Positions 24,782 to 34,083 of a stretch of 49,917 nt of DNA are shown here, one piece after another. The stretch is from DSNY01 sp016861185 (GTDB lineage Bacteria > Pseudomonadota > Gammaproteobacteria > Burkholderiales > Burkholderiaceae_F). The notes under the pieces are model-generated. The model did not search any database, was not told the DNA's origin, and worked only from the letters and a program-made list of their open reading frames with translations. Where the stretch lies: assembly GCA_030263275.1 (NCBI GenBank), contig SZOR01000018.1:1-49917 (forward strand), in the 5' to 3' direction. The position numbers were made by a program, and so were the translations under genes. The first letter of the stretch is position 1. Each line of letters opens with the position of its first letter.

Positions 24782-27310
24782 ATGTTGACGCAACACAGCC
24801 AAGCAGCCGCTCGCCCGGCGTACGATCGCACCGAACCCGAATCGAGCGGCACCCCGATGGATCGTCCCCGACTGCACGCCGTCGCCGGCGGCGCACATGC
24901 CGCCGCGCGGCGTTTTGTGCTGCCGGTGCGTGGAATGACCTGCGCGTCGTGCGTCGCGCACGTCGAGAAAGCGCTGCGCGCGGTGCCCGGCGTCGATTCG
25001 GTCGCGGTCAACCTCGCGACCGAATCGGCGGCGGTCGAAACCACGGCGCTCGATGCCGGCGCGCTGCGCCACGCGGTCGAAGAGGCCGGCTACGAAGTAC
25101 CGACGCAGCGCCTCGTCTTCGCGATCGAAGGCATGACCTGCGCGAGCTGTGTCGCGCGCATCGAGAAGTCCCTCGCCGCGGTGCCGGGCGTGCTGCGCGC
25201 CACCGCGAATCTCGCCAACGAGTCTGCGACCGTCGAGCTGGCGGCGGGAACCGCGACGACGCGCGATCTGCTCGCGGCGATCGAAGCCGCGGGCTACACG
25301 GGCAAGGCGCAGACCGACGCCGCGGCCGCGCCCGCCGCCGATCCGGTCGCGGTGATCAAGCGCGATGCGATCCTCGCGCTCGTGCTCGCTGCGCCGCTGG
25401 TCGCGCCGATGCTCGCCGCGCTCGCCGGCATCGACTTCGCGCTGCCCGCGTGGCTGCAGTTTGCGCTCGCCACGCCCGTGCAGTTCTGGTCGGCGCGCCG
25501 CTTCTACGTCGCCGCGTACAAGGCCGTGCGCGCGCGCACCGGCAACATGGATCTGCTGGTGTCGATCGGCACGCTCGCCGCGTACGGGCTGTCGCTGCAC
25601 CTGTGGCTGGTCGAAGGCCACGCGCAGCATCTGTACTTCGAAGCGGCCGCCGTCGTCATCGCGCTGGTGCTGCTCGGCAAGTGGCTCGAGGCGCGCGCCA
25701 AGCGGCAGACGTCGGAGGCGATCCGCCTGCTCGCCGCGCTGCGCCCCGACACCGCGCTCGTGCTGCGCGGCGGCCACGAAGTCGAAGTGCCGCTGGACGA
25801 AGTGAAGCTCGGCGACCTCGTCGTCGTGCGCGCGGGCGACCGCGTCCCGGTCGACGGGCTGATCCGTGCCGGCGCCACCGCGATCGACGAGTCGATGATC
25901 ACCGGAGAAAGCCTGCCGGTGGAGCGCGGCGTCGGCGACAAGGTCACCGGCGGATCGATCAACGGCAACGGCCGCATCGAAGTCGAGACGACCGCGGTCG
26001 GCGCGGAGACCGTGCTCGCGAAGATCATCCGGCTCGTCGAGGATGCGCAGGCGGCGAAGGCGCCGATCCAGCGCCTGGTCGACCGCATCGCCGCGGTGTT
26101 CGTCCCGATCGTGCTCGCGATCGCCGCGGCGACCGTGATCGGCTGGCTCGCCGCCGGCGCGCCGTTCGACGAAGCGGTGATCAACGCGGTCAGCGTGCTG
26201 GTGATCGCCTGTCCGTGTGCGCTCGGGCTCGCCACGCCGGCCGCGATCATCGCCGGCACGGGCGTGGCCGCGCGCGCGGGCATCCTGATCAAGGACGCCG
26301 AAGCGCTGGAACTGGCGAAGAAGATCCGCGTCGTCGCGTTCGACAAGACCGGTACGCTGACCGAAGGCAAGCCGCGCGTCGTCGCCGTGCACGACCACGA
26401 CCTGTTCGACTCGAAGGACGTGCTCGCGCTCGCCGCCGCGGTCAACGCGGGCTCGAACCATCCGCTCGCCGAAGCGGTGCGCGACGCGGCCAAGCGCCAT
26501 CCCGAAGCCGGCATGCGCCAGGCGACCGCACACCGCGTGCTGGCGGGCCGCGGGGTGAGCGCGAAGCTCGTCGACGAGCGCGGCCAGCCGACGAACGTCG
26601 AGTTGGTCTTCGGTTCGAAGCGGCTGATGGACGAGTTGAAAGTCGACCTGTCGCCGTTCGCGAGCCGCGCCGCCGCGCTCGAAACCGAAGGCCGCTCGGT
26701 GTCGTGGCTCGCGCAGCGCACCGGCGCGGGGATCTCCGCGATCGGGCTGATCGCCTTCGGCGATGCGCCGAAGCCGCACGCGAAAGACGCGATCGAGCGG
26801 CTCGCGCGGCTCGGCCTCGAGACGACGATGATCTCCGGCGACAACGAAGGCGCGGCGCGCCACATCGCGCACGAACTGGGGCTCACGCACTACGAGGCGA
26901 ACGTGCTGCCGAAGGACAAGGCCGCACGCATCGAGGCGCTGAAACGGGACGGCAAGGTCGTCGCGATGGTCGGCGACGGCATCAACGACGCGCCTGCGCT
27001 CGCCGCGGCCGACGTCGGCATCGCCATGGGCAACGGGACGGACGTCGCGATGCACGCGGCCGGCATCACGCTGCTCCGTGGCGATCCGCGCCTGGTCGCC
27101 GACGCGATCGCGATCTCGCGCGCGACCGTGCGCAAGATCCAGCAGAACCTGTTTTGGGCCTTCGCCTACAACGTCGTCGGCATTCCGCTCGCCGCGCTCG
27201 GCATGCTGTCGCCGGTGATCGCCGGCGCGGCGATGGCGTTCTCCAGCGTCAGCGTGGTCACCAACGCGCTGCTGCTGCGGCGGTTCAAGCTCGCATCGGC
27301 GCAACGCTAG
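24782..27310 (+). CDS. copA: Cu(I)-exporting P1B-type ATPase
   Basis: An 842-residue inner-membrane pump that exports cytosolic monovalent copper (and often silver). Two heavy-metal-binding domains each carry GMTCASC (C54/C57 and C120/C123). The core shows CPC in IACPCALGLATPAA, DKTGTLTEGKP, the SNHPLAEAV histidine motif and GDGINDAPAL. The last two membrane helices show YN (FAYNVVGIPLA) and M-x-x-S-S (MAFSSVSVVTNA), the Cu(I) P1B-1 signature. The ATG at 24782 is chosen because the promoter at 24720-24751 lies inside the longer open frame. Confidence 0.95.
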   Translation: MLTQHSQAAARPAYDRTEPESSGTPMDRPRLHAVAGGAHAAARRFVLPVRGMTCASCVAHVEKALRAVPGVDSVAVNLATESAAVETTALDAGALRHAVEEAGYEVPTQRLVFAIEGMTCASCVARIEKSLAAVPGVLRATANLANESATVELAAGTATTRDLLAAIEAAGYTGKAQTDAAAAPAADPVAVIKRDAILALVLAAPLVAPMLAALAGIDFALPAWLQFALATPVQFWSARRFYVAAYKAVRARTGNMDLLVSIGTLAAYGLSLHLWLVEGHAQHLYFEAAAVVIALVLLGKWLEARAKRQTSEAIRLLAALRPDTALVLRGGHEVEVPLDEVKLGDLVVVRAGDRVPVDGLIRAGATAIDESMITGESLPVERGVGDKVTGGSINGNGRIEVETTAVGAETVLAKIIRLVEDAQAAKAPIQRLVDRIAAVFVPIVLAIAAATVIGWLAAGAPFDEAVINAVSVLVIACPCALGLATPAAIIAGTGVAARAGILIKDAEALELAKKIRVVAFDKTGTLTEGKPRVVAVHDHDLFDSKDVLALAAAVNAGSNHPLAEAVRDAAKRHPEAGMRQATAHRVLAGRGVSAKLVDERGQPTNVELVFGSKRLMDELKVDLSPFASRAAALETEGRSVSWLAQRTGAGISAIGLIAFGDAPKPHAKDAIERLARLGLETTMISGDNEGAARHIAHELGLTHYEANVLPKDKAARIEALKRDGKVVAMVGDGINDAPALAAADVGIAMGNGTDVAMHAAGITLLRGDPRLVADAIAISRATVRKIQQNLFWAFAYNVVGIPLAALGMLSPVIAGAAMAFSSVSVVTNALLLRRFKLASAQR

Positions 27311-27545
27311 CGAAGAGCCGGTTCTGTCCGTACGTGTCGAACCTGTCGAAACACGAACGGCGCGCGAACCGATGAAGACCGTGTTTCACCACCGAGACGC
27401 GGAGGAGGCCACGAGTCTCTTTCTCTGTGCTCTCGGTGTCTCGGTGGTGAATCCTTCGGCCCTCGAACGCTGCGGATCTCACCACAGAGACACGGAGGAC
27501 ACGGAGAAGAATCAGTTCTCGGTGCTCTCTGTGTCTCCGTGTTGA
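27311..27545. repeat. two inverted-repeat units of a dispersed intergenic element
   Basis: This 259-base gap holds no gene. Unit 1 (27386-27450) is bounded by TCACCACCGAGA and its perfect complement TCTCGGTGGTGA. Unit 2 (about 27478-27545) has imperfect arms built from CACAGAGACACGGAGGACAC and its complement. This is a widely dispersed bacterial intergenic repeat. A shorter fragment occurs at 29409-29437. The units could form long RNA hairpins after copA. Confidence 0.8.
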
Positions 27546-27569
27546 ATCAGTCTTTCCGCAATCGGCGGA

Positions 27570-27929
27570 CTACGCGCGGCGCTCGGCCAGCAGCTGCCCG
27601 AGCCGCCAGCGCAACGCGCGCACCGCGAGTTCGCGGGCGATCAGCAGGAAGCCGATCAGGGCGGCGACGAAGCCGGTCCATGCCGGCAGACCGAACGCGC
27701 TCGCGAGCATCGCGCCGCCGATCAGGCCGATCCACACGATCGCGTTGTTGCGGATGCCGTGCGCGCGCGGCGGCTCGTAGCCGACGAGTACCTCGACCCA
27801 CTGCGCGCGCGTCGCGGCGTCCGTGATGCCGGCGCGGTCGGCGGCGCGTTCGACTTCCGCGATCACCCAGGCGCGCGACACCAGCCCGACGGCGGTCGGC
27901 GTGATGCGGTCGCGCCAGGTGATCGGCAT
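27570..27929 (-). CDS. small membrane protein of unknown function
   Basis: A 119-residue protein. Residues 1-60 are charged; two hydrophobic helices follow (AIVWIGLIGGAMLASAFGL and WTGFVAALIGFLLIA). I do not recognise the family. The start ATG lies 32 bases from the divergent exonuclease/GIY-YIG gene, so the two may share a promoter region. Confidence 0.7.
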   Translation of the reverse strand: MPITWRDRITPTAVGLVSRAWVIAEVERAADRAGITDAATRAQWVEVLVGYEPPRAHGIRNNAIVWIGLIGGAMLASAFGLPAWTGFVAALIGFLLIARELAVRALRWRLGQLLAERRA

Positions 27930-27961
27930 GCGCGCAGTGTAGGCCGCCGTAGACTCCCCGC

Positions 27962-29374
27962 ATGTTCGCGCCGCGCGTGTGCTTCGTCGACGTCGAGACG
28001 ACGGGCTCGTCGCCCGCGCGCGAGCGCGTGACCGAGGTCGGCGTGGTCACCGTCGACCGCGACGGCGATGCGCTGCGCGTGGCCGAGTGGTCGACGCTGG
28101 TCAATCCCGGCGTGCCGATCCCGGCCGAGATCCAGTGGCTGACGGGCATCAGCAACGAGATGGTGCGCGGCGCACCCCGCTTCGACGAGATCGCGCCGAC
28201 GCTGTTCGACCGGCTGCAGGATGCCGTCTTCGTCGCGCACAACGCGCGCTTCGACTACGGGTTTCTCAAGGCCGAGTTCGCGCGCGCGGGGCTCGCCTGG
28301 CGCGCGCCGACGCTGTGCACCGTGCGGCTGTCGCGGCTGCTTCATCCCGACCGCGGACCGCATTCGCTCGACGCGATCGTCGCGCGCTTCGGGCTCGAAG
28401 GCGAGCAGCGCCACCGCGCGCTCGGCGACGCGCGCGTGCTGTGGCGGCTGATCCAGCGGCTCTACGAACGGCACCCTGCCGCCGGGCTGGAAGCGGCGAT
28501 CAGCCGGCTGCTCGCGCGGCCCGCCACGCCGCCGCTGCTCGCGCCCGAGGCGCTCGACGCGATCCCGCACGCGCCGGGCGTTTATCTGTTCTACGGGTTG
28601 AACGCGCATCCGATCTACATCGGCAAGAGCATCGATCTGCGCGCGCGCGTGGCGAGCCACTTCGCCGCGGATCACGCGAGCGGCATCGATGCGCAGTTGT
28701 CGCAGGAAGTGCGCCGCGTCGAGTGGGAAGAGGCGGCCGGCGAGCTCGGCGCGCTGCTGCGCGAGGCGGAACTGGTCAAGACCAGGCTGCCCGCGCACAA
28801 CATCGCACTGCGCCGCAAAGCGAGCGCCGTCGCATTTGCGCTCGACGACGCGGGCCGGCCGCAGTTCGCGCCTGCGGCGCGGCTGCCGCCCGATCGCCTG
28901 CACGAATTCCACGGCCCGTTCGGCTCGCGCGCGGCGGCGCGGCGCTTTCTGGTCGAACTCGCGGCCGAACACGGGCTGTGCCTGAAGACGATGAAGCTCG
29001 AAGGCCGCGCCGCGAAGCCGGCCGCCGGCGCGCCCTGCTTCAACCATCAACTGAAGCGCTGCGCCGGCTGCTGCGTCGGCGCCGAGTCGATCGATGCGCA
29101 CGGCGCGCGCGTGCGCGAGCTGCTCGCCGACTGGCGCATCCCGCGGTGGCCGTTCGACGGCGCGGTGGCGCTCGTCGAGCGCGATGCCGCGCGCTTCGCC
29201 GAGGACCTGCACGTGTTCGACCGCTGGTGCTGGCTCGGCAGCGTCAAGACGCTCGCGGCCGCCCACGAACTCGCGGCGACCGCGCCGCGCGGTTTCGAAG
29301 CCGACACCTACCGCATCGCCCGCGCAGCGCTCGCGCGCACCGAACGCGGCGAACTCGAACGGTTCGACCTGTGA
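27962..29374 (+). CDS. DnaQ-type 3'-5' exonuclease fused to a GIY-YIG (Cho-like) nuclease
   Basis: A 470-residue two-nuclease fusion. Residues 1-170 are a DEDDh exonuclease: D10/E12 (FVDVETTG), D98 (HNARFDYGFL), H151 and D156 (HRALGDARV). Residues about 200-290 are a UvrC-type GIY-YIG endonuclease (GVYLFYG, IYIGKS at 218-223, then the Arg-bearing helix). A cysteine cluster (CFNHQLKRCAGCC) follows. The UvrB-binding and C-terminal UvrC halves are absent, as in Cho. The likely role is DNA repair with incision plus resection; that is inferred from domains. Confidence 0.9.
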   Translation: MFAPRVCFVDVETTGSSPARERVTEVGVVTVDRDGDALRVAEWSTLVNPGVPIPAEIQWLTGISNEMVRGAPRFDEIAPTLFDRLQDAVFVAHNARFDYGFLKAEFARAGLAWRAPTLCTVRLSRLLHPDRGPHSLDAIVARFGLEGEQRHRALGDARVLWRLIQRLYERHPAAGLEAAISRLLARPATPPLLAPEALDAIPHAPGVYLFYGLNAHPIYIGKSIDLRARVASHFAADHASGIDAQLSQEVRRVEWEEAAGELGALLREAELVKTRLPAHNIALRRKASAVAFALDDAGRPQFAPAARLPPDRLHEFHGPFGSRAAARRFLVELAAEHGLCLKTMKLEGRAAKPAAGAPCFNHQLKRCAGCCVGAESIDAHGARVRELLADWRIPRWPFDGAVALVERDAARFAEDLHVFDRWCWLGSVKTLAAAHELAATAPRGFEADTYRIARAALARTERGELERFDL

Positions 29375-29408
29375 TCGCGGCACCGCAGCCGTTCGAGGCG
29401 GTTGACTT

Positions 29409-29437
29409 AACACGGAGACACGGAGAACACCGAGAAG
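29409..29437. repeat. fragment of the 27.4-kb dispersed repeat
   Basis: AACACGGAGACACGGAGAAC, continued by ACCGAGAAG, matches one arm of the repeat at 27478-27545. No complementary arm is present here. It lies between two convergent genes. Confidence 0.65.
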
Positions 29438-29460
29438 CGACACTTCGAAGGCCGAAGAGC

Positions 29461-30234
29461 TCAAGACGGCCGCGGCGCCGGCAGATAGCGGCTCGCCCAG
29501 GCGGCGATCACCTGCGCCGCGTAGCGCGCGTCTTCGGCGCGCGCGAGCAGATGGTCGGCGGTGTCGAGCGAGACGAAGCTCTTCGGATGCCTGGCCGCGG
29601 CGAAGATCGCGGTCGCGTTGTCGACGCCGACCACGTCGTCGTTCGGCGCGTGCATCACGAGCAGCGCGCGGCGCAGGCTCGCGATGCGCTCGGCCTGCCG
29701 CTGGCCCGCGAGATCGTCGAGGAACTCGCGCCGCAGCCTGAACGGACGCCCGGCGAGCGTGACTTCGGCCGCGCCTTCGCGCTCGATCAGGTGCAGCGCC
29801 TCGCGGAACTGCCGCGTCACGTGCTGCGGCGAAAACGGCGCGCCGAGCGTGACGACCGCGCGTGCTTCGGCGATGTCGCCGGCCGCCGCGAGCACCGCGG
29901 CGCCGCCGAGCGAGTGGCCGATCAGAAGCGCGGGCGCCTCGTGATGCGTGCGCAGCCAGTCGGCCGCCGCGCGCAGGTCGGCGACGTTCGACGAGAAGTT
30001 CGTGTTCTCGAACTCGCCTTCGCTGCCGCCCAGCCCGGTGAAATCGAAGCGCAGCAGCGCGATGCCCTGCTCGGTCAGCGCTCGGGCGATGTAGGTCGGC
30101 GCGCGCGAATCCTTCGAGCAGGTGAAGCAGTGCGCGAACAGCGCGACCGCGCGCGGCGGCGCGTCGGGCAGGTCGAGCCTTGCCGCGAGCTGCGCGCCGA
30201 GGCTGCCGGCAAACTGGATCTTCAGCGAAGGCAT
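29461..30234 (-). CDS. alpha/beta hydrolase (family often fused to OsmC)
   Basis: A 257-residue hydrolase. The nucleophile elbow is GHSLGG, the acid lies in MHAPNDDVVGV and the histidine in DTADHLL. The start LKIQFAGSLGAQLAARLDLP and FAHCFTCSKD are typical of the domain that in other bacteria is fused to an OsmC peroxiredoxin-like domain; that domain is absent here. It follows the 123-residue gene by 49 bases on the same strand and may end the envelope operon. Confidence 0.85.
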   Translation of the reverse strand: MPSLKIQFAGSLGAQLAARLDLPDAPPRAVALFAHCFTCSKDSRAPTYIARALTEQGIALLRFDFTGLGGSEGEFENTNFSSNVADLRAAADWLRTHHEAPALLIGHSLGGAAVLAAAGDIAEARAVVTLGAPFSPQHVTRQFREALHLIEREGAAEVTLAGRPFRLRREFLDDLAGQRQAERIASLRRALLVMHAPNDDVVGVDNATAIFAAARHPKSFVSLDTADHLLARAEDARYAAQVIAAWASRYLPAPRPS

Positions 30235-30283
30235 GGCGTCTCCCTTGCGAATGAACCGCCGAGCCGCCCGACGCAGCGGACCC

Positions 30284-30655
30284 TTACAGCGCGGCGAGCG
30301 CCTCGCTCAGCCGTTGCCCGGGCGCAAGCCCCAGTGTGCGCGCCGGCGCGTTGACGGTCGAGATCACGCCGTGCTGCCAGGCATCCAGCGCGTCGCCGAT
30401 GCGCGCCGACGTGTGCGCCACCGCGACTGCCGCGATGCCGTGTGCTTCCAGTTCGGCCAGCGCGGCGATGCCGGCGCCGTCCTTGCCGACGCCGGCGTCG
30501 TTGAAGACGTAGAGCTTCGCCGGCACGGCCAACGCGTACTTGACGACGCTGCGCCCGGCGTGCGAACCGGTGATCACGACGCAACCGGTGTGTTCGGCCG
30601 CGGTCTGCGTGACCGAATCCAGCAACACGACGCCGGGCGGAAGATCGACTGGCAT
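30284..30655 (-). CDS. conserved protein of unknown function
   Basis: A 123-residue soluble protein. Distinct conserved-looking segments are VVITGSHAGRSVVKYAL and VFNDAGVGKDGAGIAAL. It has no signal peptide. I do not recognise a named family and assign no function. It lies 62 bases downstream of the exported 432-residue protein gene. The ATG at 30655 is the first good start after that gene. Confidence 0.7.
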   Translation of the reverse strand: MPVDLPPGVVLLDSVTQTAAEHTGCVVITGSHAGRSVVKYALAVPAKLYVFNDAGVGKDGAGIAALAELEAHGIAAVAVAHTSARIGDALDAWQHGVISTVNAPARTLGLAPGQRLSEALAAL

Positions 30656-30717
30656 GCACCGCCTTCTCGCCCAAGCCTGGCGCGCTGTCAAGCGCGCTCT
30701 TTCGGTCGGCACGTGCG

Positions 30718-32016
30718 CTACGGTTCGACCGCCAGGCCGCGCCAGGAACTGGCGGCCATCGTCCGCCCGTTCGCGTCGAGCGCGACGATGCGCCAGCGCA
30801 GTGCTTTGCCGCGTTGCGCTTCGAGCACGAAGGGCGGAGCGACGTAGCTTGTCGCTTCCGGCGCCAGCAGCGCGGCGAGCGCCGTGGTCGACTCGGCCGT
30901 CACTTCGAGCCGCAGCAGCGCGGCGCGCTCGCCGCTGACCCAACTGAACGCGAGCGGCGCATCGCCCTTTACGCTCGCGTCGGCGTCCGGCGCGAACAGC
31001 CGCAGCGCGGTCGACGCCGCCGCCAACTGCTCGAGGGCGGCACCGCTGCCGACGTAGTAGCGCAGCACCGGCAGCGGGAAACCGGCCGCGCCGCCAGCAT
31101 GCGCGATGCGGCCGCCGCCCGTGTTGGAGTCGGCTTCCTTGTCGTCGCTCGCCTCGATGCGCAGCAGGATCTTGTACGCGCCGTCGGCCACATGCGGCAC
31201 GCGGCGCGGATCGGGCCCGGCGATCACGGCGGCCTCGCCGGTCGGCGGCAGGAACAGCTCGAAGCGGTCGAGCAGCGTGTAGCGGCGCTGCCGCGCGCGC
31301 GCTTCGACCGGCAGCGTCGCTTCGGTCAGCAGGTCCTCGTCGGTCGGCTCCGGATCGCCGGGCATCACAACTTCCCAGCGCCCTTTCAGCGTGCCGGTGC
31401 CGTTGTACTGGATGCGCGCTTCGAAACGCGGCGGCGGCGTGCCGCGTTCGAGCGCGAGCACGGTGGCAGCGCCGCCGTCGGCGAACGCGAGCCGCACGTC
31501 CATCAGCGCCAGCGGCACGCGCGCGCCGCCGCCCGCCATGCGGCAGGTGACGATCACGAACTTGTCGCCGCCGATGCCGCCCGCAAAGCGGCGCACGTAG
31601 AAGAACGCCGAGTTCAGTCCCGCCTGCGCGTCCTGGTACGCGCGCCGCGCGACCGAAGCGGGGATCGTCATGATGTCGGTGAAGTTGGTCGCCGCGCCGC
31701 TCGTGCTCAAGCGCGAACGATCGAGCCGCATCGGCAAACGTCCGTACACGGTGCCGGGCACGCACGGATCGGCCGTCTGCACCGCAAACGGAAGCTGCAA
31801 TGTGGGGTTGGTTGCGATCACCGCCGGTGCGAGTTCGCCGCACCAGAACGCCTCGACCGCGGTTTCGCCGGGGTCGAGGCTTTGAAACGTCAGGAACACC
31901 GTCGTCGGACCGGACGCGCGCACGTTGACGCCGAACGGATTGACCGCCGTCACCGCGCCCGCCGGCCGCAGCGTGCCGGCGAGCAGCGCGATCAGCAGCA
32001 GCGCAATTCGGATCAT
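30718..32016 (-). CDS. exported protein of unknown function (432 aa)
   Basis: The signal peptide is MIRIALLLIALLAGTLRPAGA. The mature part is beta-rich. Its C-terminal quarter (PLAFSWVSGERAALLRLEV ... LRWRIVALDANGRTM) resembles a fibronectin-III-like beta sandwich. Three cysteines are seen. It lies 12 bases downstream of the outer-membrane barrel gene, so the two are almost certainly cotranscribed and may act together at the cell surface. No family recognised. Confidence 0.75.
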   Translation of the reverse strand: MIRIALLLIALLAGTLRPAGAVTAVNPFGVNVRASGPTTVFLTFQSLDPGETAVEAFWCGELAPAVIATNPTLQLPFAVQTADPCVPGTVYGRLPMRLDRSRLSTSGAATNFTDIMTIPASVARRAYQDAQAGLNSAFFYVRRFAGGIGGDKFVIVTCRMAGGGARVPLALMDVRLAFADGGAATVLALERGTPPPRFEARIQYNGTGTLKGRWEVVMPGDPEPTDEDLLTEATLPVEARARQRRYTLLDRFELFLPPTGEAAVIAGPDPRRVPHVADGAYKILLRIEASDDKEADSNTGGGRIAHAGGAAGFPLPVLRYYVGSGAALEQLAAASTALRLFAPDADASVKGDAPLAFSWVSGERAALLRLEVTAESTTALAALLAPEATSYVAPPFVLEAQRGKALRWRIVALDANGRTMAASSWRGLAVEP

Positions 32017-32028
32017 CGCAGCCTCCGT

Positions 32029-34080
32029 TCAGAACAGGCTCAGCGACAGGCCCGCGTCCCACGCCCAGCTCGCGCCGCGCGCCGACAGGCCGAAGCTCGT
32101 ATCGCGGCTCGTGTTCTCCTGGCGCACGTAACGCACGAACACCTGTCCCGGCAGCTTGCGGCCGTCAGCCGGGATGCCGAAGCGCCACGTGAGCTGCCCC
32201 TGCGCGTTGTTGTTACCGGCAGCCGTCAGATCGCGCGAATCGCCGCCGAGCGTGCGGCCGGCGTTGGCGGCGAGCGTGAGGCTGTCGAGCAATTGCCAGT
32301 CGAAGCCGCCGTGGCCGCCACGCGTGGTCGTCGTCAGGTCCTTCTCGCGGCTGTAGTTGCGGTTCGTGTTGGCGCCGAAGTTGAGGTTCAGCTTTTCGCT
32401 CACGCGAAAGCCCAGCGTGACCTGGTGGCCGAGGTTTTCGAAGTCGGCGTTCTCGCGCCCCGGCTGCCGGTTGTCCTGGGTGGAGCGCTGGATCGAATAG
32501 CCGAAGTTGAACGCGCCGCGGGTGAAGTTCAGGGCCGCCTGGTGGCTGCGGTTGCTCTGATCCGGCCGGTGCGACGCGGCGATGCCCGAGTCCGCCGTAA
32601 CCGGCGTATTGATCGCGCGCTGGCGCACGGTCTGCAGCGTGTACCTCGCCTGCGGCCACCACGCGCCGAACCACTGCGCCAGCGGCAGCGACAGATTCGC
32701 CGCTGCGTTGTCGGTGCGCGTTTTCAGAATCGTCGGCACGTCGTCGAGGTTGTCTTCCTGCCGCGAGCCGGTGAATTGCAGTTGCGCCGCGCCGAATTGG
32801 GTGGCGAGCGCCGCGCGGTTCAACTGCTGGTCGGGCGAAGACGAGGCGCCGATGCTCTTGTACAGCGGCTCGATGCGCTCGTGCCGCGCCGACAACGTGA
32901 CGGTCAGCGGCTGCGCCTGGGACCAGCGCGTCGAGTTCTGCACCAGGTCGACGGCGAAATCGAGCTGGCGCCCGTTCGCGCTGCTGCGCTTGACCGGCTG
33001 CAACTCGCCGCCTTGCGCAAGCGCCGGATCGAACGGGTTGACATAGCTGCTGCGCGCGAACACCGCGTCGCCGCGCACGCGATTGCCGGTCGTGCGGCCG
33101 GACAGACGTACGCCCAGCCCGCGGCTTTCTTCGGCGTCGGGCACTTCGCCGCGGTTGAAGTTGCCGCGCGATTCGAGCTTGGCGTCGAGCGCGGCGATCT
33201 CGAAACGCAGCGCGCCGGGGCGGCCACCGATCAGCTCCAGCCCCGCGGAGGCGCCGTGGATCCGATGCTGTGCGCCCGTCAGGCCGAAGAAGTTGTCGTA
33301 ACCGACGATGCTGGTGCCGTTCATCGCGTTCACCGACACGTCGAAGCGCTCGCCGAACTTCTGCGCCAACGTCACACCGCGGCTGGCGTAGCCGGCGAGC
33401 AGCAGCGGGTTGTTGCCGTAGCTGAGATGGCCGACCGCGAGCGTTGTGCCGCCGTAACGCAGGTTGACGACGTAGTCGGCCAGATCGGTCTTCGGCGCTT
33501 GTGCGCCGAGTTCGCCGAAGCGCAGCGCCTCGTTGCGATAGCTGCTGCCGGTCGCGTTGAACTGGCCGTCGGCCTTGAACGCGCCGCGCGCCGCGTCGAA
33601 CCCAAAGCCGCCGCGGCCGGTGCCGTCGAAGTACGTCGGCCGCGCCGACGCCGTCGCGTCGCCGCGCCGGCCTTCGTCGAAGCGCGACTTGCCGCCGAGG
33701 TCGAGCTTCGGTCCGAACTGACCGGATTCGAAGCCCGCCGCGCTCAACACCTTCAGCGGAATCCTCGCCACCGCCTGCCACTTGCCCGCTTCGACGAGAT
33801 AAGCGACAAAGGTCGACTCGCCCGCGGCGAGCTGCGCGAAGCGCAGGTCGAAGCTCAACACCCCCGGGCGCGGCCGGCGCGCGATCGCGGTCACGTCGAG
33901 CGCGCCGGCGAAAAAGCGCAGCTCGGCCGCGCGTGCGGCGAGCGCCTGGTCCAGTTGCAGCGTGACGGTCGAATCCGCCGCGATCCAGCGGTCGGCGAAG
34001 TCCGCCGTCACCGCGGCGTGCGCGCCGCCCGCGCACGCGAGCGCAGCGGCGAGCGCGAGCGTCTTGCGGGCGGCGCGCAT
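32029..34080 (-). CDS. outer-membrane beta-barrel protein with N-terminal beta-sandwich
   Basis: A 683-residue protein. The signal peptide is residues 1-22 (ending GGAHA). Residues about 23-110 look like a small beta-sandwich. The rest has alternating polar/hydrophobic strands, many Asn, Gly and aromatic residues, and ends SLSLF with the C-terminal Phe used by outer-membrane insertion. About 20 or more strands could be present. No TonB box and no cytochrome-partner signature is seen. It lies in the middle of a tight operon with small secreted proteins; export or scaffold roles are both possible. Confidence 0.82.
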   Translation of the reverse strand: MRAARKTLALAAALACAGGAHAAVTADFADRWIAADSTVTLQLDQALAARAAELRFFAGALDVTAIARRPRPGVLSFDLRFAQLAAGESTFVAYLVEAGKWQAVARIPLKVLSAAGFESGQFGPKLDLGGKSRFDEGRRGDATASARPTYFDGTGRGGFGFDAARGAFKADGQFNATGSSYRNEALRFGELGAQAPKTDLADYVVNLRYGGTTLAVGHLSYGNNPLLLAGYASRGVTLAQKFGERFDVSVNAMNGTSIVGYDNFFGLTGAQHRIHGASAGLELIGGRPGALRFEIAALDAKLESRGNFNRGEVPDAEESRGLGVRLSGRTTGNRVRGDAVFARSSYVNPFDPALAQGGELQPVKRSSANGRQLDFAVDLVQNSTRWSQAQPLTVTLSARHERIEPLYKSIGASSSPDQQLNRAALATQFGAAQLQFTGSRQEDNLDDVPTILKTRTDNAAANLSLPLAQWFGAWWPQARYTLQTVRQRAINTPVTADSGIAASHRPDQSNRSHQAALNFTRGAFNFGYSIQRSTQDNRQPGRENADFENLGHQVTLGFRVSEKLNLNFGANTNRNYSREKDLTTTTRGGHGGFDWQLLDSLTLAANAGRTLGGDSRDLTAAGNNNAQGQLTWRFGIPADGRKLPGQVFVRYVRQENTSRDTSFGLSARGASWAWDAGLSLSLF

Positions 34081-34083
34081 CGG

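Noticed and set aside
27386..27545. CRISPR-like array
   Set aside because: The repeats are inverted rather than direct, there are only two units, and no cas genes are present.
32029..34080. MtrB/PioB-type barrel for extracellular electron transfer
   Set aside because: No multihaem cytochrome gene is nearby and the N-terminal CxxC feature of MtrB-type proteins is not seen.
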